A stretch of DNA of 64,000 nucleotides, from assembly GCA_903892355.1 (NCBI GenBank), contig CAITIE010000059.1, positions 59,258-123,257 on the forward strand, in the 5' to 3' direction. Position numbers and translations under genes: made by a program. Under the pieces are notes generated by a model. The model saw only the letters and a list, made by a program, of their open reading frames with translations, made no database searches and was not told the origin of the DNA. The first letter of the stretch is position 1. Every line of letters begins with the position of its first letter. Positions 9,022 to 18,253 of the stretch are shown here, one piece after another. The stretch comes from an uncultured Pirellula sp. (GTDB taxonomy: Bacteria; Planctomycetota; Planctomycetia; Pirellulales; Pirellulaceae).

Positions 9022-9489
9022 TCAAGCCGCGATGGGCTTGCGTGAAAGGCTGACGAGCGACCCGATTTTTGCCCCGGCACAAACGACAAAAATGATCGCG
9101 ACCAAGTACCACAAAGGGCTTCGGGCATACTGGCCAGCTTCCGCGAAAGTAAGGGTGTCAATTGTTCTTCCCTGCGGCAGTTCGGTTGGGTTCGAGTACG
9201 ACGTTGTCACCAGACTCAAGAGCCCCAAAAAGACGAGTATCCCGAGCAAGATCTGGAGCCCTTTGGCGTGGTCCTTGCCCGCGAGTTTGGTCGTCAACGC
9301 TCCAGCCGCCATGGCTGCGATGCATCCGCACCCGAGTTGCAGCAACGACCACCCCAAACTGGCTTGATTGGTTTCTCCGATAAAAGCGAACCTGGGACCA
9401 AGTCCGAACCATGTTGCAGCCACCCCTGCAATGCTGATAGCCACCATCAGGACGTAGCCTGCTACCGCCGATAGGATTGTTCGGACCAT
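9022..9489 (-). CDS. unrecognised small membrane protein
   Basis: A 155-residue protein with four predicted transmembrane segments: about 5-27, 43-66, 79-97 and 125-147. A polar loop of about 25 residues (TTSYSNPTELPQGRTIDTL) precedes the last helix. No family is recognised. It lies upstream of ccoNO on the same strand with a gap of about 230 bp, so it may be the first gene of the oxidase transcript or independent. It does not resemble CcoS, CcoH or another known cbb3 assembly factor. Confidence 0.7.
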   Translation of the reverse strand: MVRTILSAVAGYVLMVAISIAGVAATWFGLGPRFAFIGETNQASLGWSLLQLGCGCIAAMAAGALTTKLAGKDHAKGLQILLGILVFLGLLSLVTTSYSNPTELPQGRTIDTLTFAEAGQYARSPLWYLVAIIFVVCAGAKIGSLVSLSRKPIAA

Positions 9490-10135
9490 GTGTTATTTCC
9501 CGTGCCAGAGTTCGTGAGCCAGAGTTCCAGAGCGAAAGGTTTTTCGCGTATTTGGTAAGAGTTCCCGCCGGTTTGGTGGGGCCCCCGCCGATTTCGTCCG
9601 AGCTACCACCGGGCGAGGCGGATGACCAACCGGTTTGATCTCACAGGGTAAAGCAGGCTGTCGAACGAAGCAAGCTTCGTAGTTTTCCTGGGTGTTTCTT
9701 CAGTGTTTTTCTCGGGCTGCGGGTTGGGGAAATTCGGGATTTTTAAAGGATTTTCAAGGGGGCTCGCGGCCGCCGGTGACTCCGTTGTTTGTGGAAATCT
9801 TCCCCCAAATTACTAGACCCTCCTTAACCACTGGTTCATAATTCCCGTTCCGGTCGGGCTCTACAGATCGGGGAGGTCTGCGAGGAAGAAATCGGTTGTA
9901 TCGATTTGACTCTTCGCGGTTTCCATTTTCGGTAGCCTTTCGCGAGGATGCGCGGGTGCGGGCAATCTAGGATTCCCCAGACTTGCCAAACCGCAGACTT
10001 GCCGAAGTGCCAGACTTGCCGAAGTTTACGTACCCTCGGGTACATGACTGCCGGAACGTTCGTTTGAATTTTGTCCGTTGTTGGATTTCATCGTCGTAAC
10101 AACTTTGTTTTGTCAATCTTTCATGGAATCATCGA
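9490..10135. other. divergent intergenic region
   Basis: About 646 bp between the divergently transcribed membrane-protein gene and the metalloprotease gene; it should hold both promoters. I see no FNR-type palindrome and no convincing ORF. Near the right end is a short direct repeat (9978-10025). Otherwise nothing recognisable. Confidence 0.5.
9978..10025. repeat. short direct repeat (three copies of CAGACTTGCC)
   Basis: CAGACTTGCC begins at 9978, 9994 and 10011; the last two copies also share the following GAAG. The period is 16-17 bp. It lies about 110 bp upstream of the metalloprotease start. It could be an operator-like repeat or a slippage duplication; the many similar short tandem repeats in this window favour the latter. 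Confidence 0.6.
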
Positions 10136-13126
10136 ATGAGAAGTGATCGAAGATCATCTGTGATTCGAGGACTCGCGCTCAGCGTCGCGATGGGCCTCGG
10201 GTTAATGCCCAGTGTCGGCCGTTCCCAAGACGCCGCCGCACCTGCCCCGGAATATCCACCGTTCGAAAAGGTGGTGGAAGGCTACACCAAAGTCGATTCC
10301 AAATCGCCGGACCGAGGAGCGCTATGCAACCTTTGGACCCGCGAGAAAGACGGCCAAGTCCTTATGGAGCTCCCCAAGGATTTCGCGACGAAGAAGTACT
10401 TCATCGCGTTGACCGTGAGCAGCGGTGACAAATTTGCTGGTCTGCAAGCTGGCGATTACTACGTCTATTGGCGGATGTACAACAAACGCCTCGCATTGAT
10501 CCTCCCCGAGGTCGGCATTCGATCCAATGGCGAGCCCGAATCGAAATCTTCGGTGAAGCGATTGTTCACCGACACGGTTCTGCTCGACGTGCCTATCGTG
10601 ACGATGGTGCCTCGCGGTGGCCCAATGATCGACGCCGATGCGTTGTTCGTCGGTCAAGCCTCCAAGTTCTTTGGGCCTTCTGTCCGCGTCCAAGATCCTC
10701 AGTTGACCAAGATTGTGAAGGCCAAGCCATTCACCAAGAACACGGAACTCGCGTTTGAAGTGGTGGCCGCTCAGGGTAAACTCCAAACGATTCACTACTC
10801 CTACAGCGAAGTTCCTGACGATAACGGCTACCGTCCCCGCAAGGCCGATCAGCGTGTCGGATACTTCGTGACCAACTACACCGACTTGGGTAGCTATGAC
10901 GACGACAAGAAGCGGGTCCGATACATCACCCGTTGGCGATTGGAAAAGCGAGACCCGAGCTTAAAGGTCAGCCCGCCGGTGACTCCAATTCGGTTCTACA
11001 TCGAACACACTACCCCAGTTCGCTACCGACGCTGGGTGAAGCAAGGGATCGAGTACTGGAACAAGGCCTTTGAAAAGGTTGGGTTCTCCGATGCGATCGA
11101 AGTCCTCTATCAAGATCCACGGTCGCCAGACACGATGGATCTCGATCCAGAAGACGTCCAGTACAACTTCATTCGATGGCTCAACAACGACGTCGGTACC
11201 GCGATCGGACCGAGCCGTGTTCATCCGCTCACCGGCGAGATCCTCGATGCCGACGTCGTTCTGACCGACGGCTGGATCCGCCACTTCAACTTCCAATACC
11301 ACGACATGATGCCAGATCTGGCGATGGAAGGCATGAGCGCCGAAACGTTGACATGGTTGGGCTCGCACCCCAATTGGGATCCACGGTTGCGATTGGCTCC
11401 GAGCGCGAACCAAAAGTTCTTGCAAGGCGTCCTCGCCGCTCAATCCCGTCTTCCATACGCAGCGCACCCGCTGACCCGCGTCGACTCCAAGTTGATGGGT
11501 GACCAACAATTCGATGGATTGGTCGGTCGCACCAGCCAAGTCAACGGATTCTGCGCCGCAGCGTTCGGCAAGCAAATGGATATGTCGATGGCGAGACTCG
11601 CCCTCGACCTGATGGACGAAAACGGTCAGTTCTTGGCCGAACAAGAGCCAGCGGCTCCGGGTGCTGCCAATCCAGGGGCTGCCAAGCCCGAGGACAAGAA
11701 GCCGGAAGAGAAGAAGCCAGAAAAGCCTAAGGAAGATCTTCTCGATGGAATGCCGGAATCCTTCATCGGACCTCTGTTGGCCGAGTTGGTCGCCCACGAA
11801 GTCGGACACACCCTCGGGCTGCGTCACAACTTCAAAGCATCCAGCAATTTGTCCCTCAAGGAAATCAACTCCAACGCGGTCAAAGGCCAAAAGACCATCG
11901 CAACTTCCGTGATGGACTACTTGCCAATCAATATGCCGTACCAACTCGAAAGCGAAACCCGTGGTGATTACACCATGATCGGTATCGGTCCCTACGACTA
12001 TTGGGCGATCGAGTATGGCTATAGCCCCGAAGAAGCCAAGTTGCCGGAACTCCTCAAGCGAGCCAGCGAACCTGAGCTTCAGTACGCTACCGACGAAGAT
12101 ACCAGTGGCCCAGACCCACTCGCTCGTCGTTACGATTACTCAAAGGAACCTCTCGATTATTGCGAAAATCAAATCCGCTTGATCAAGCTCTATCGGGACC
12201 GATTGCTCGATAAGTTCGTAAAGGATGGCGACAGTTGGAGCAAGGCTCGACGCGGTTACGAGTTGACTTTGGGCGAGCAAACCAAAACCGTCAGCATGAT
12301 GGCCAACTGGATCGGTGGAGCTACCGTGAACCGCGATAAGAAGGGTGATCCGGGCAACCGCCAATCGCTCATTCCGATCTCAGCGGAACAGCAACGCAAA
12401 GCCCTCGAGTTCGTTATGCGAAACGCGTTCCGGGATGATTCGTTCGGTTTGACCAACGCGATCCTCAGCCGATTGACCGTCGACAAGTGGATCGATGAAG
12501 GGGTTCGCTCCATGGGCGAATCGACCTTCCCTGTCCACGATCGTATCTTGGGGATCCAAGCCAGTACGCTGACCATGCTGATGAACCCAACCACTCTTCG
12601 ACGTGTGTACGACAACGAGCAATTGGTTCCTAAGGACCAAGACGCGTTGACACTACCCGAGATGCTGGACAAAGTTCAGAACGAAGTATGGTCGGAACTG
12701 GCCGGTCAAGCCGAAGGTGAAGTCTCGGCTCGCAAGCCGCGGATCAGCTCCTGGAGACGCAATCTCCAACGTGAGTACCTTGAGCGATTGATCGATTTGG
12801 CGATCCCAACCGGTTCGAACGCGGCCAAGCCGATCACCTCTTTGGCCTTGATGCAACTCAAGGAAGTCAAGCGAAAGATCGATACGGCTCTCGGCGGACC
12901 AGGCCTCGATCCATACTCAATCGCTCACTTGACCGAATGCCAAACCCGGATCTCGAAGGCTGTCGATGCAATCTACATCTACAACCAACCGGAGCTCAGC
13001 GCCGGTGGCGGTGGTGGCGGATTCATGATCTTCAATCAAGATCTTGTTCCCGTAGCGCCGGTAGCTGTTCCCGCCTCGGTACCTGCGACCTCCGATTCTT
13101 CCATCGGAACTGAAAACCGAGAGTAG
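10136..13126 (+). CDS. secreted zinc-dependent metalloprotease (DUF5117/DUF4953 type)
   Basis: A 996-residue protein. A signal peptide (hydrophobic 12-28, ending near VGRSQ) is followed by a large N-terminal beta-rich region (DUF5117/5118-like, about 40-330), then the protease domain. The metzincin zinc motif HEVGHTLGLRH lies at 554-564, with zinc ligands His554, His558 and His564 and catalytic Glu555, and a likely Met-turn at TSVMDYLP downstream. A Pro/Lys/Glu-rich insert (about 505-535) sits just before the active-site helix. The C-terminal part is helical (DUF4953-like), ending in a Gly/Val/Pro-rich tail. Such proteases are common in planctomycetes and Bacteroidetes and are presumably exported; the substrate is unknown. 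Confidence 0.9.
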   Translation: MRSDRRSSVIRGLALSVAMGLGLMPSVGRSQDAAAPAPEYPPFEKVVEGYTKVDSKSPDRGALCNLWTREKDGQVLMELPKDFATKKYFIALTVSSGDKFAGLQAGDYYVYWRMYNKRLALILPEVGIRSNGEPESKSSVKRLFTDTVLLDVPIVTMVPRGGPMIDADALFVGQASKFFGPSVRVQDPQLTKIVKAKPFTKNTELAFEVVAAQGKLQTIHYSYSEVPDDNGYRPRKADQRVGYFVTNYTDLGSYDDDKKRVRYITRWRLEKRDPSLKVSPPVTPIRFYIEHTTPVRYRRWVKQGIEYWNKAFEKVGFSDAIEVLYQDPRSPDTMDLDPEDVQYNFIRWLNNDVGTAIGPSRVHPLTGEILDADVVLTDGWIRHFNFQYHDMMPDLAMEGMSAETLTWLGSHPNWDPRLRLAPSANQKFLQGVLAAQSRLPYAAHPLTRVDSKLMGDQQFDGLVGRTSQVNGFCAAAFGKQMDMSMARLALDLMDENGQFLAEQEPAAPGAANPGAAKPEDKKPEEKKPEKPKEDLLDGMPESFIGPLLAELVAHEVGHTLGLRHNFKASSNLSLKEINSNAVKGQKTIATSVMDYLPINMPYQLESETRGDYTMIGIGPYDYWAIEYGYSPEEAKLPELLKRASEPELQYATDEDTSGPDPLARRYDYSKEPLDYCENQIRLIKLYRDRLLDKFVKDGDSWSKARRGYELTLGEQTKTVSMMANWIGGATVNRDKKGDPGNRQSLIPISAEQQRKALEFVMRNAFRDDSFGLTNAILSRLTVDKWIDEGVRSMGESTFPVHDRILGIQASTLTMLMNPTTLRRVYDNEQLVPKDQDALTLPEMLDKVQNEVWSELAGQAEGEVSARKPRISSWRRNLQREYLERLIDLAIPTGSNAAKPITSLALMQLKEVKRKIDTALGGPGLDPYSIAHLTECQTRISKAVDAIYIYNQPELSAGGGGGGFMIFNQDLVPVAPVAVPASVPATSDSSIGTENRE

Positions 13127-13144
13127 TCCGAACGCTCTTGATCC

Positions 13145-13186
13145 AAAAAAGACAAGCGAGGGATGCCGGTTCGGCATCCCTCGCTT
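13145..13186. terminator. bidirectional hairpin terminator
   Basis: A perfect 14-bp stem (13154-13167 with 13173-13186, loop GGTTC) sits just after the metalloprotease stop. Six A residues at 13145-13150 mean that, read on the minus strand, the hairpin is followed by TTTTTT. It therefore works as a classic intrinsic terminator for leftward transcripts (the lipoprotein gene at 13488) and as a stem structure ending the metalloprotease mRNA. Confidence 0.75.
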
Positions 13187-13208
13187 CGTTAAGGCGACCT
13201 GTTCCTTT

Positions 13209-13415
13209 CGTACTCAGTCCGCCCCGCGGACGGTACTCGTACTCGTCGTCGTACTCGCTGCTCCGATCATCGGCTCGATGATGGTCAGCGCCGATGTCAC
13301 GATCGGGTATTGTGCGGGGATGCCTCGAAGCATCGAAGAAAACCAGAACAGCCTCGAAAACAGCCGTCGAGTACGAGTACCGCTTCGCTGGGTACGAGAG
13401 CGAGTACGTTGAAAC
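13209..13415. repeat. dispersed intergenic repeat, copy 2
   Basis: This copy shares the ordered blocks of the element at 5037-5450: CGTACTCAGTCCGC at 13209, CGTACTCGCTGCTCC, TCACGATCGGG at 13297, and a right arm (about 13360-13415) with GCCGTCGAGTACGAG and GCGAGTACGTTGAAA. The interior is shorter than in copy 1. Together with the terminator it fills the 361-bp gap between convergent genes. No transposase is encoded, so this is a non-autonomous or structural repeat. Confidence 0.7.
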
Positions 13416-13431
13416 CCTCGTTCCGCTCTTG

Positions 13432-13476
13432 CTCTAGCATTACCATCTCTAGCATTGCCATCTCTAGCATTGCCAT
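13432..13476. repeat. 15-bp tandem repeat, three copies
   Basis: CTCTAGCATTGCCAT (the first copy has A for G) starts at 13432, 13447 and 13462, ending 12 bp before the stop of the minus-strand lipoprotein gene. Confidence 0.8.
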
Positions 13477-13487
13477 CGCACTGCGGC

Positions 13488-14126
13488 TTATCGCGGCGGG
13501 CTGACGTTGCTCACGCGTCCGAGTATTTCGCGTAGGATTCGTTGTTCCAATTCCCCGTCGTTCTCCTGCCGGATCCAATCAAGTGTGATCGGTTGTCCCA
13601 TGAGGTCGGCATCTGCGCGGGCGATCGAACCATCATGACGTGCAATTGCGGAGCCTTCCGATGAATATTGCGACCTGTCGACAGCTTCGAGTTCTTTGAT
13701 CACCTCGACGGCTATGGTGAAGCCTTGTTCGGTGGGTGTAACACGGACAATGCAAGTCCTTCTCATCGACTGAAGGGTGCTCTGATTCCGCTGGAAACCG
13801 TACAAAGCATCCTTGCGCCATGGTTCGAATATTGTGGCGCTCGACTCAGCATGCGTTTCCAATCGGCCTTCGAGCCATTGCACGTTGTCCCTCGCAGCTC
13901 GCTGCTCGGTCTTGATCCTAAAGTAATCCTCGACGGTATCCACGATCTGATTCCAGAGGAACTCGCTGTCGCTGACATTGACACTGATCGGGTTGGCCAG
14001 CTGCGTTTGTTTGTTCAGCGGGATCGACGGGATCAAAAGCGTACTTCGTTGCAAATAAGAACAGCCGGACACTCCCAGTGCAACGCATGCACCAAGCGTC
14101 CAACGAAGCAACGAAGCTTTGTTCAT
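13488..14126 (-). CDS. hypothetical lipoprotein
   Basis: A protein of about 212 residues with a lipoprotein signal: hydrophobic ALLRWT-type helix ending GVSGC at about residue 22. The mature part (NVSDSEFLWNQIVDTVEDYFRI, CIVRVTPTEQGFTIAVEVIKELE) looks like a mixed alpha/beta domain of the kind in planctomycete lipoproteins that I cannot assign to a characterised family. The ATG at 14126 is favoured by AGAGG about 8 nt upstream; a TTG 30 nt earlier is in frame. It faces the metalloprotease gene convergently, with a terminator between. Confidence 0.75.
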   Translation of the reverse strand: MNKASLLRWTLGACVALGVSGCSYLQRSTLLIPSIPLNKQTQLANPISVNVSDSEFLWNQIVDTVEDYFRIKTEQRAARDNVQWLEGRLETHAESSATIFEPWRKDALYGFQRNQSTLQSMRRTCIVRVTPTEQGFTIAVEVIKELEAVDRSQYSSEGSAIARHDGSIARADADLMGQPITLDWIRQENDGELEQRILREILGRVSNVSPPR

Positions 14127-14174
14127 TCCAATCCTCTTCGGGCGGCGTTCATTCAAGTTCGCCGTGCATCTGGC

Positions 14175-14462
14175 TTACGAAGCAGGGGAAACCGGTGGCG
14201 TCTTCGGCGGATTGATGTCCTTCAGCGAGCGGCCCAGTCGCTTTCGCGATGTCCCTTCGCTGCCTATCCGCGGTGCTGTAGCTTCACTTCCCTTGTTGGC
14301 AGCGATCCGCTGGATCGGCGTTTTTGCAAAGGCTTGCAAGGCCGGATGGAGCTCGGTCGACTCGTCGGGTGTTCCGATCGTCTCGATCGCGTCGCTCACA
14401 CCCATGAGGACCGATTGCTTGACCCCTTCGCGTATCCAACCGAACAGTCCGAGCTGGCTCAT
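14175..14462 (-). CDS. small unrecognised protein
   Basis: A 95-residue protein. The ATG at 14462 is preceded by AGGAGA at good spacing, which decides the start over an upstream in-frame TTG. The N-terminal half (LFGWIREGVKQSVLMGVSDAIETIG) is an amphipathic helix typical of planctomycete membrane-associated small proteins. The C-terminal half is basic, then Pro/Ser-rich. No family is recognised. It ends 49 bp upstream of the lipoprotein gene on the same strand, so the two may form one transcript. Just upstream, 14465-14504 holds a duplicated TTCTCTCC(T/G)GAAA block that includes the ribosome-binding site. Confidence 0.65.
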   Translation of the reverse strand: MSQLGLFGWIREGVKQSVLMGVSDAIETIGTPDESTELHPALQAFAKTPIQRIAANKGSEATAPRIGSEGTSRKRLGRSLKDINPPKTPPVSPAS

Positions 14463-14678
14463 CGATTTCTCTCCTGAAACGGGAGTTTCTCTCCGGAAAT
14501 GGGAGTGTTGTTGCACTGCGGCAACCCACAGGGAAGCAAATCCCAACCTTGTGGCCTGACGCCCCAAAGCTCACCCGCGGGAGACTAGCAAAATCGACAT
14601 CTTCAATTCCAGACCAATCACGATGGTTCTGTTCCGGGGTACCCTTTCGTACCGCAAATCGAATTTAAATCCAAATCG

Positions 14679-15890
14679 TTAGCCTGCGTTTGGCACGAGC
14701 TCGCGGAACAGTACGTCGTACTTCGCAAGCTGCAGTGCGAGCGAAAACTCGGACGCTGCCCGTTCCTGATTCGCACGACCCAGTGTCGCTCGCATTTCGT
14801 GTTGGCTAGCTAATCGCACAACCAATTCCACCCAATCCTCCCAAGCATCACGAGGCACGGTCTGAGGCTCGGTCTGCTCCCCGAGGACACTTTCGATGCC
14901 TTCCACCCGAGTCACCGCCACGGGCAACCCGACCGACATCGCTTCGAGGACGACGTTGGGCATCCCTTCGTAACGAGCAGGTAACAGAAGCAATTCGGAG
15001 CATCGCATCCATTCCAGGACATCGTCACTCTGCCCCAAAAGATCAATCCGCGAGCCCACCTTAGATCGATCGCGGAATGCTAGCCATTTGCTTCGCAAAG
15101 GACCATCTCCCAATAATACCAACCGATGTTCGGGCAGCCGAGAGAGTATTTCCTCCGCACGCTCCATCAAAACATCAACTCCCTTTTGCAATTCAAATCG
15201 TCCCACGAACAGAAGGATGCGAGCCGTGGGAGGAATTCCCGTTGCTAGCATCATTCCGCGAGCCGAACCTTGGGTCGGACCTCTCGAATCTGATGGTATT
15301 GGGGATTGATCCAGACTCTGGATCGAGATGTCGTGAATGGCCACTCCGTTGGGGATCACCCTCAGTTTGCTCCATGGGATACCTTCGTGTTCATGGCACC
15401 AATCGGCTACCGCATTGCTAACACAAACCACGCGTTCCATCCGGCGCGACCAATAGGATGCAAACCAAGCCCTCCAATGTCGAGGTTCCACCACGCGGAC
15501 TCCACCCGACAACGGCACTTGGAATTTTGGGTAAACCGAAGCGGCTACAAGATTTGCATGCCATAGGAATGATTGAGCGACGTCGGGGGGTGAGGAGCGA
15601 ACCAATCCCATCAATCGCTTGCGCACCGACAGCAATGCGCTCCAGTGGGACGCATTCAGAAAGTGAATCTCGAGCGAACCGTACGGGGTACCTTGGGCGC
15701 GGGCCGAGCGGCAGGCTTCGGACACCTTCTGCAGTTCTTTGACCAACGTATCTCGAGGGGGCGTGGGTGCCGGCCCAAGCGAGAGTAGACGAACAGCATG
15801 CTGGCGGGAGACCAAGTGGGAAGCGAGCGAAGCGCAGCAACGTTCGGCCCCCCCAGTATTGAGTTCGGTGATCAGCAAATCAATTTTCAT
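14679..15890 (-). CDS. glycosyltransferase family 4
   Basis: A 403-residue GT-B fold enzyme. The N-terminal half opens with the acceptor-side glycine-rich start (ITELNTGGAER), and a VCVSNAVADW strand precedes VIPNGVAI at the domain junction. The C-terminal half has the GT4 signature: LFVGRFELQKGVDVLMERA, LVLLGDGPLR, then the donor-binding E-x7-E region YEGMPNVVLEAMSVGLPVAVT. It transfers a sugar from a nucleotide-sugar to an unknown acceptor, probably in surface polysaccharide synthesis. It is an isolated gene, not in a visible polysaccharide cluster. Confidence 0.9.
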   Translation of the reverse strand: MKIDLLITELNTGGAERCCASLASHLVSRQHAVRLLSLGPAPTPPRDTLVKELQKVSEACRSARAQGTPYGSLEIHFLNASHWSALLSVRKRLMGLVRSSPPDVAQSFLWHANLVAASVYPKFQVPLSGGVRVVEPRHWRAWFASYWSRRMERVVCVSNAVADWCHEHEGIPWSKLRVIPNGVAIHDISIQSLDQSPIPSDSRGPTQGSARGMMLATGIPPTARILLFVGRFELQKGVDVLMERAEEILSRLPEHRLVLLGDGPLRSKWLAFRDRSKVGSRIDLLGQSDDVLEWMRCSELLLLPARYEGMPNVVLEAMSVGLPVAVTRVEGIESVLGEQTEPQTVPRDAWEDWVELVVRLASQHEMRATLGRANQERAASEFSLALQLAKYDVLFRELVPNAG

Positions 15891-16089
15891 GAACTAACGC
15901 GTTTTCTCGCTTGTGACGGCGTTTGCCAGTTTGGGGGGATTCGCTTGGATGTTGATCCTCCGAGCCGGTCCGCGGAACCTGCCTCTTGGGAATGTGTCGC
16001 TTTGGAATCTGTGTTGTGCCCGCCTCCTAAAGATTGTAAAGACTTCCGACAAACGTAGGAATGAAGAACCCAAGCATGGAGGCGAGGGG

Positions 16090-17310
16090 ATGGTTCTGCG
16101 ATCGGCGATCGGATTTTGGGCTTGGAGAGCGTTTCTGTTAGGAACGCTTCTGCTGGGCCTCTCAGCCGTGCCGGGATGTGATATCGAAAACGATCCATCG
16201 GCCGAGGCTGTGGCCAACGGCGCGATGGGTCCTGCTGGAACAGCTCCTGGCAACGGTTCGTTTCCCGGGCGCCCCGTGTCTGCACCTAACGGGGCAGCAG
16301 TCAACAGCACCGCTTCCGGTGCTGCAGGTTACTCAGCGGGTGGGTACACATCCACGGGCGGTTACAGTGCCTCTGCGGCCGCCGGCGGCAGCCAAGCTTC
16401 AGGGCAAGTTTCAGGGCAACTGGTTTCCTCCCGGCCGTCGGACATTAGGCCCGTCGGATTGCCTGCTCGCTCACCGCAAACGATTTTGATCGCAAGCTTC
16501 AACATCCAAGCTTTCGGTGAGAAAAAAGTCACCAATCCAAAAACAGCGCAGCGTTTGGCCACCATGATTGGCATGTTCGATGTGGTCGCAATCCAAGAGG
16601 TTCGGGCCACCGACCAGACGGTCCTGCCCCAACTGCTGAAGTACATCAACGCCAACGGCGCCCGATACGATTACATCATCGGACCACGATTGGGGCGAAC
16701 GGTTTCGAAAGAGCAGTATGCGTACATTTACGATTCAACCCGGTTGATCTCCAGCCCCGAAGCCTCGTACACGGTCGACGATAAAGCGGACCTGCTCCAC
16801 CGGGAACCATTGGTGGCGAGATTTCTGACCCGAGTTCCCCAAGGCTACCGGCCTTTTTCATTCTCCTTGATGGACATTCATACCGATCCAGGTGAGGTCA
16901 AGCTGGAGTTGCCGGTAATGCATACGGTGCTCAAGGCGGTTCGGGAGTACGAATGGGCTACCGCAGGTGAAGACGACGTGCTGCTGATGGGGGATTTGAA
17001 CGCTGCCCCGTCCAAGTTTGGTCCGTTGGGGCAAGTGCCCGGGATCTATTGGATCATTCGGGATCAACCCACCAATACACGACGCACCGAAATCTATGAC
17101 AACATGCTCTTCGATCGTGATCTGACGAACGAGTTCACCGGACGAGCCGGCGTGTTGGACGTGATGGATCTGTTCAAGATCAACATGGACGAAGCCCTCC
17201 AGCTATCGGATCACATGCCGATCTGGGCGGAATTTACCGTGACCGAACAACCTTCTGGTGGGAATGTATCGACCGCCAACCAACTCCCTGCAGGGACCCC
17301 CTGGCGGTAA
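16090..17310 (+). CDS. lipoprotein with endonuclease/exonuclease/phosphatase domain
   Basis: About 406 residues from the ATG at 16090, which follows GGAGGCGAGGGG; the longer frame upstream (to 15913) has no signal features. The signal helix ends AVPGC, a plausible though imperfect lipobox, followed by a Gly/Ser/Ala-rich linker. The EEP (DNase I-like) domain starts near residue 130: SFNIQAFG, VVAIQEVRA (metal-binding Glu), LMDIHTDP, LLMGDLNAAPS and LSDHMPIWAEF, which supply the Asn, Glu, Asp/Asn and final Asp-His of the family. It could act on nucleic acid or phosphoesters outside the inner membrane; the substrate is unknown. Confidence 0.85.
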   Translation: MVLRSAIGFWAWRAFLLGTLLLGLSAVPGCDIENDPSAEAVANGAMGPAGTAPGNGSFPGRPVSAPNGAAVNSTASGAAGYSAGGYTSTGGYSASAAAGGSQASGQVSGQLVSSRPSDIRPVGLPARSPQTILIASFNIQAFGEKKVTNPKTAQRLATMIGMFDVVAIQEVRATDQTVLPQLLKYINANGARYDYIIGPRLGRTVSKEQYAYIYDSTRLISSPEASYTVDDKADLLHREPLVARFLTRVPQGYRPFSFSLMDIHTDPGEVKLELPVMHTVLKAVREYEWATAGEDDVLLMGDLNAAPSKFGPLGQVPGIYWIIRDQPTNTRRTEIYDNMLFDRDLTNEFTGRAGVLDVMDLFKINMDEALQLSDHMPIWAEFTVTEQPSGGNVSTANQLPAGTPWR

Positions 17311-17354
17311 TTGATCTCACCCAGGGGAATGATCTCAACCAGGGGAGCAGTAAC

Positions 17355-18074
17355 TCAGGCCAACGAACGGCTTCGCTGCATGCTGCGGAGCGCCGAATAG
17401 GCGGGCTCCCAATCCGGATACAACCGGGCGGCTTCCAGAAAACATTCACGGGCGGCGGCGTCGCGGTTTTGATGCCAGAAGCACTGGCCGAGCGCCACGC
17501 ATGCTCGATAGCAGAACGGATCGATCTGCAATGTTTTTTTGCAGTCCTCGGCTGCCCAATCCATCCGCTGGTTGCTGAACCGCACCCAAGCCCGCAGCAT
17601 GAATGCATCGGATCGGGATTCGGTTTCTTCGACGAGCAGATCCGCCAAATGGGAAGCTTCGCCAAGCCGAGCGCGGGCTAGTAAATCCTCGATGTTTTGT
17701 GCTGTTTCGCGATGCCACGGGCTTTGAGTCCTGGCCAAAATCGTCCGCCGAGCTTCATCGACTGCGGTTCGAACCCCTCGGAATGGATCTCGCAAGCATG
17801 GGCCGAGGGCCTCGAGTGCGCTCTCCTCTCCGATCAATCCCAATCCCCACGCGGCCGCCTGCCGTGTCCGGGAATGCGTAGAATAGAGCATGCGGCAAAG
17901 CGTGTGCGAACTGTACATCGCTTCAAGGCGCTGCGCCCAATCGCGATAGCATCCCAAATCCGATCCCAATCGGCCTTCGTCGGTCACTTGGCTCTCGTGC
18001 ATTGCACCCGCTTCAGCGCGATGCACGGAGTAGGCGTCAAAGATTTTTTGCAGCTTCGGTATTTCTGTTCGCAT
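17355..18074 (-). CDS. HEAT/TPR-repeat protein, function unknown
   Basis: About 239 residues from the ATG at 18074; an ATG at 18149 adds 25 residues of doubtful origin. The middle resembles HEAT repeats (TRQAAAWGLGLIGEESALEALGPCL, then DPFRGVRTAVDEARRTIL). The C-terminal third resembles TPRs (YRACVALGQCFWHQNRDAAARECFLEAARLYPDW). No signal peptide is present, so it is probably a cytoplasmic scaffold or adaptor. It converges with the EEP lipoprotein gene; between them TGATCTCA(C/A)CCAGGGGA is duplicated. Confidence 0.7.
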   Translation of the reverse strand: MRTEIPKLQKIFDAYSVHRAEAGAMHESQVTDEGRLGSDLGCYRDWAQRLEAMYSSHTLCRMLYSTHSRTRQAAAWGLGLIGEESALEALGPCLRDPFRGVRTAVDEARRTILARTQSPWHRETAQNIEDLLARARLGEASHLADLLVEETESRSDAFMLRAWVRFSNQRMDWAAEDCKKTLQIDPFCYRACVALGQCFWHQNRDAAARECFLEAARLYPDWEPAYSALRSMQRSRSLA

Positions 18075-18253
18075 GATTTCAACGGTAAGCTGCAATTGGG
18101 GGGCTTCGGTACAATAGGATTCAAATCGCCAACGTTTGTAGCAAAACAAAAAGTGGCTTTTCGAATCACAACACCATCCACTCTAGTCACAATAGCGCCG
18201 GATCGCAATCATCTAAAGGTTCTGATAAAGGTACCGATGGAAAGACACTACAA

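Noticed and set aside
10961..11944. 327-codon minus-strand frame inside the metalloprotease gene
   Set aside because: It lies fully antisense to the catalytic region with HEVGHTLGLRH; no independent start or domain.
13668..14477. 269-codon plus-strand frame over the small lipoprotein genes
   Set aside because: The minus-strand genes have signal peptides and Shine-Dalgarno sites; this frame has neither.
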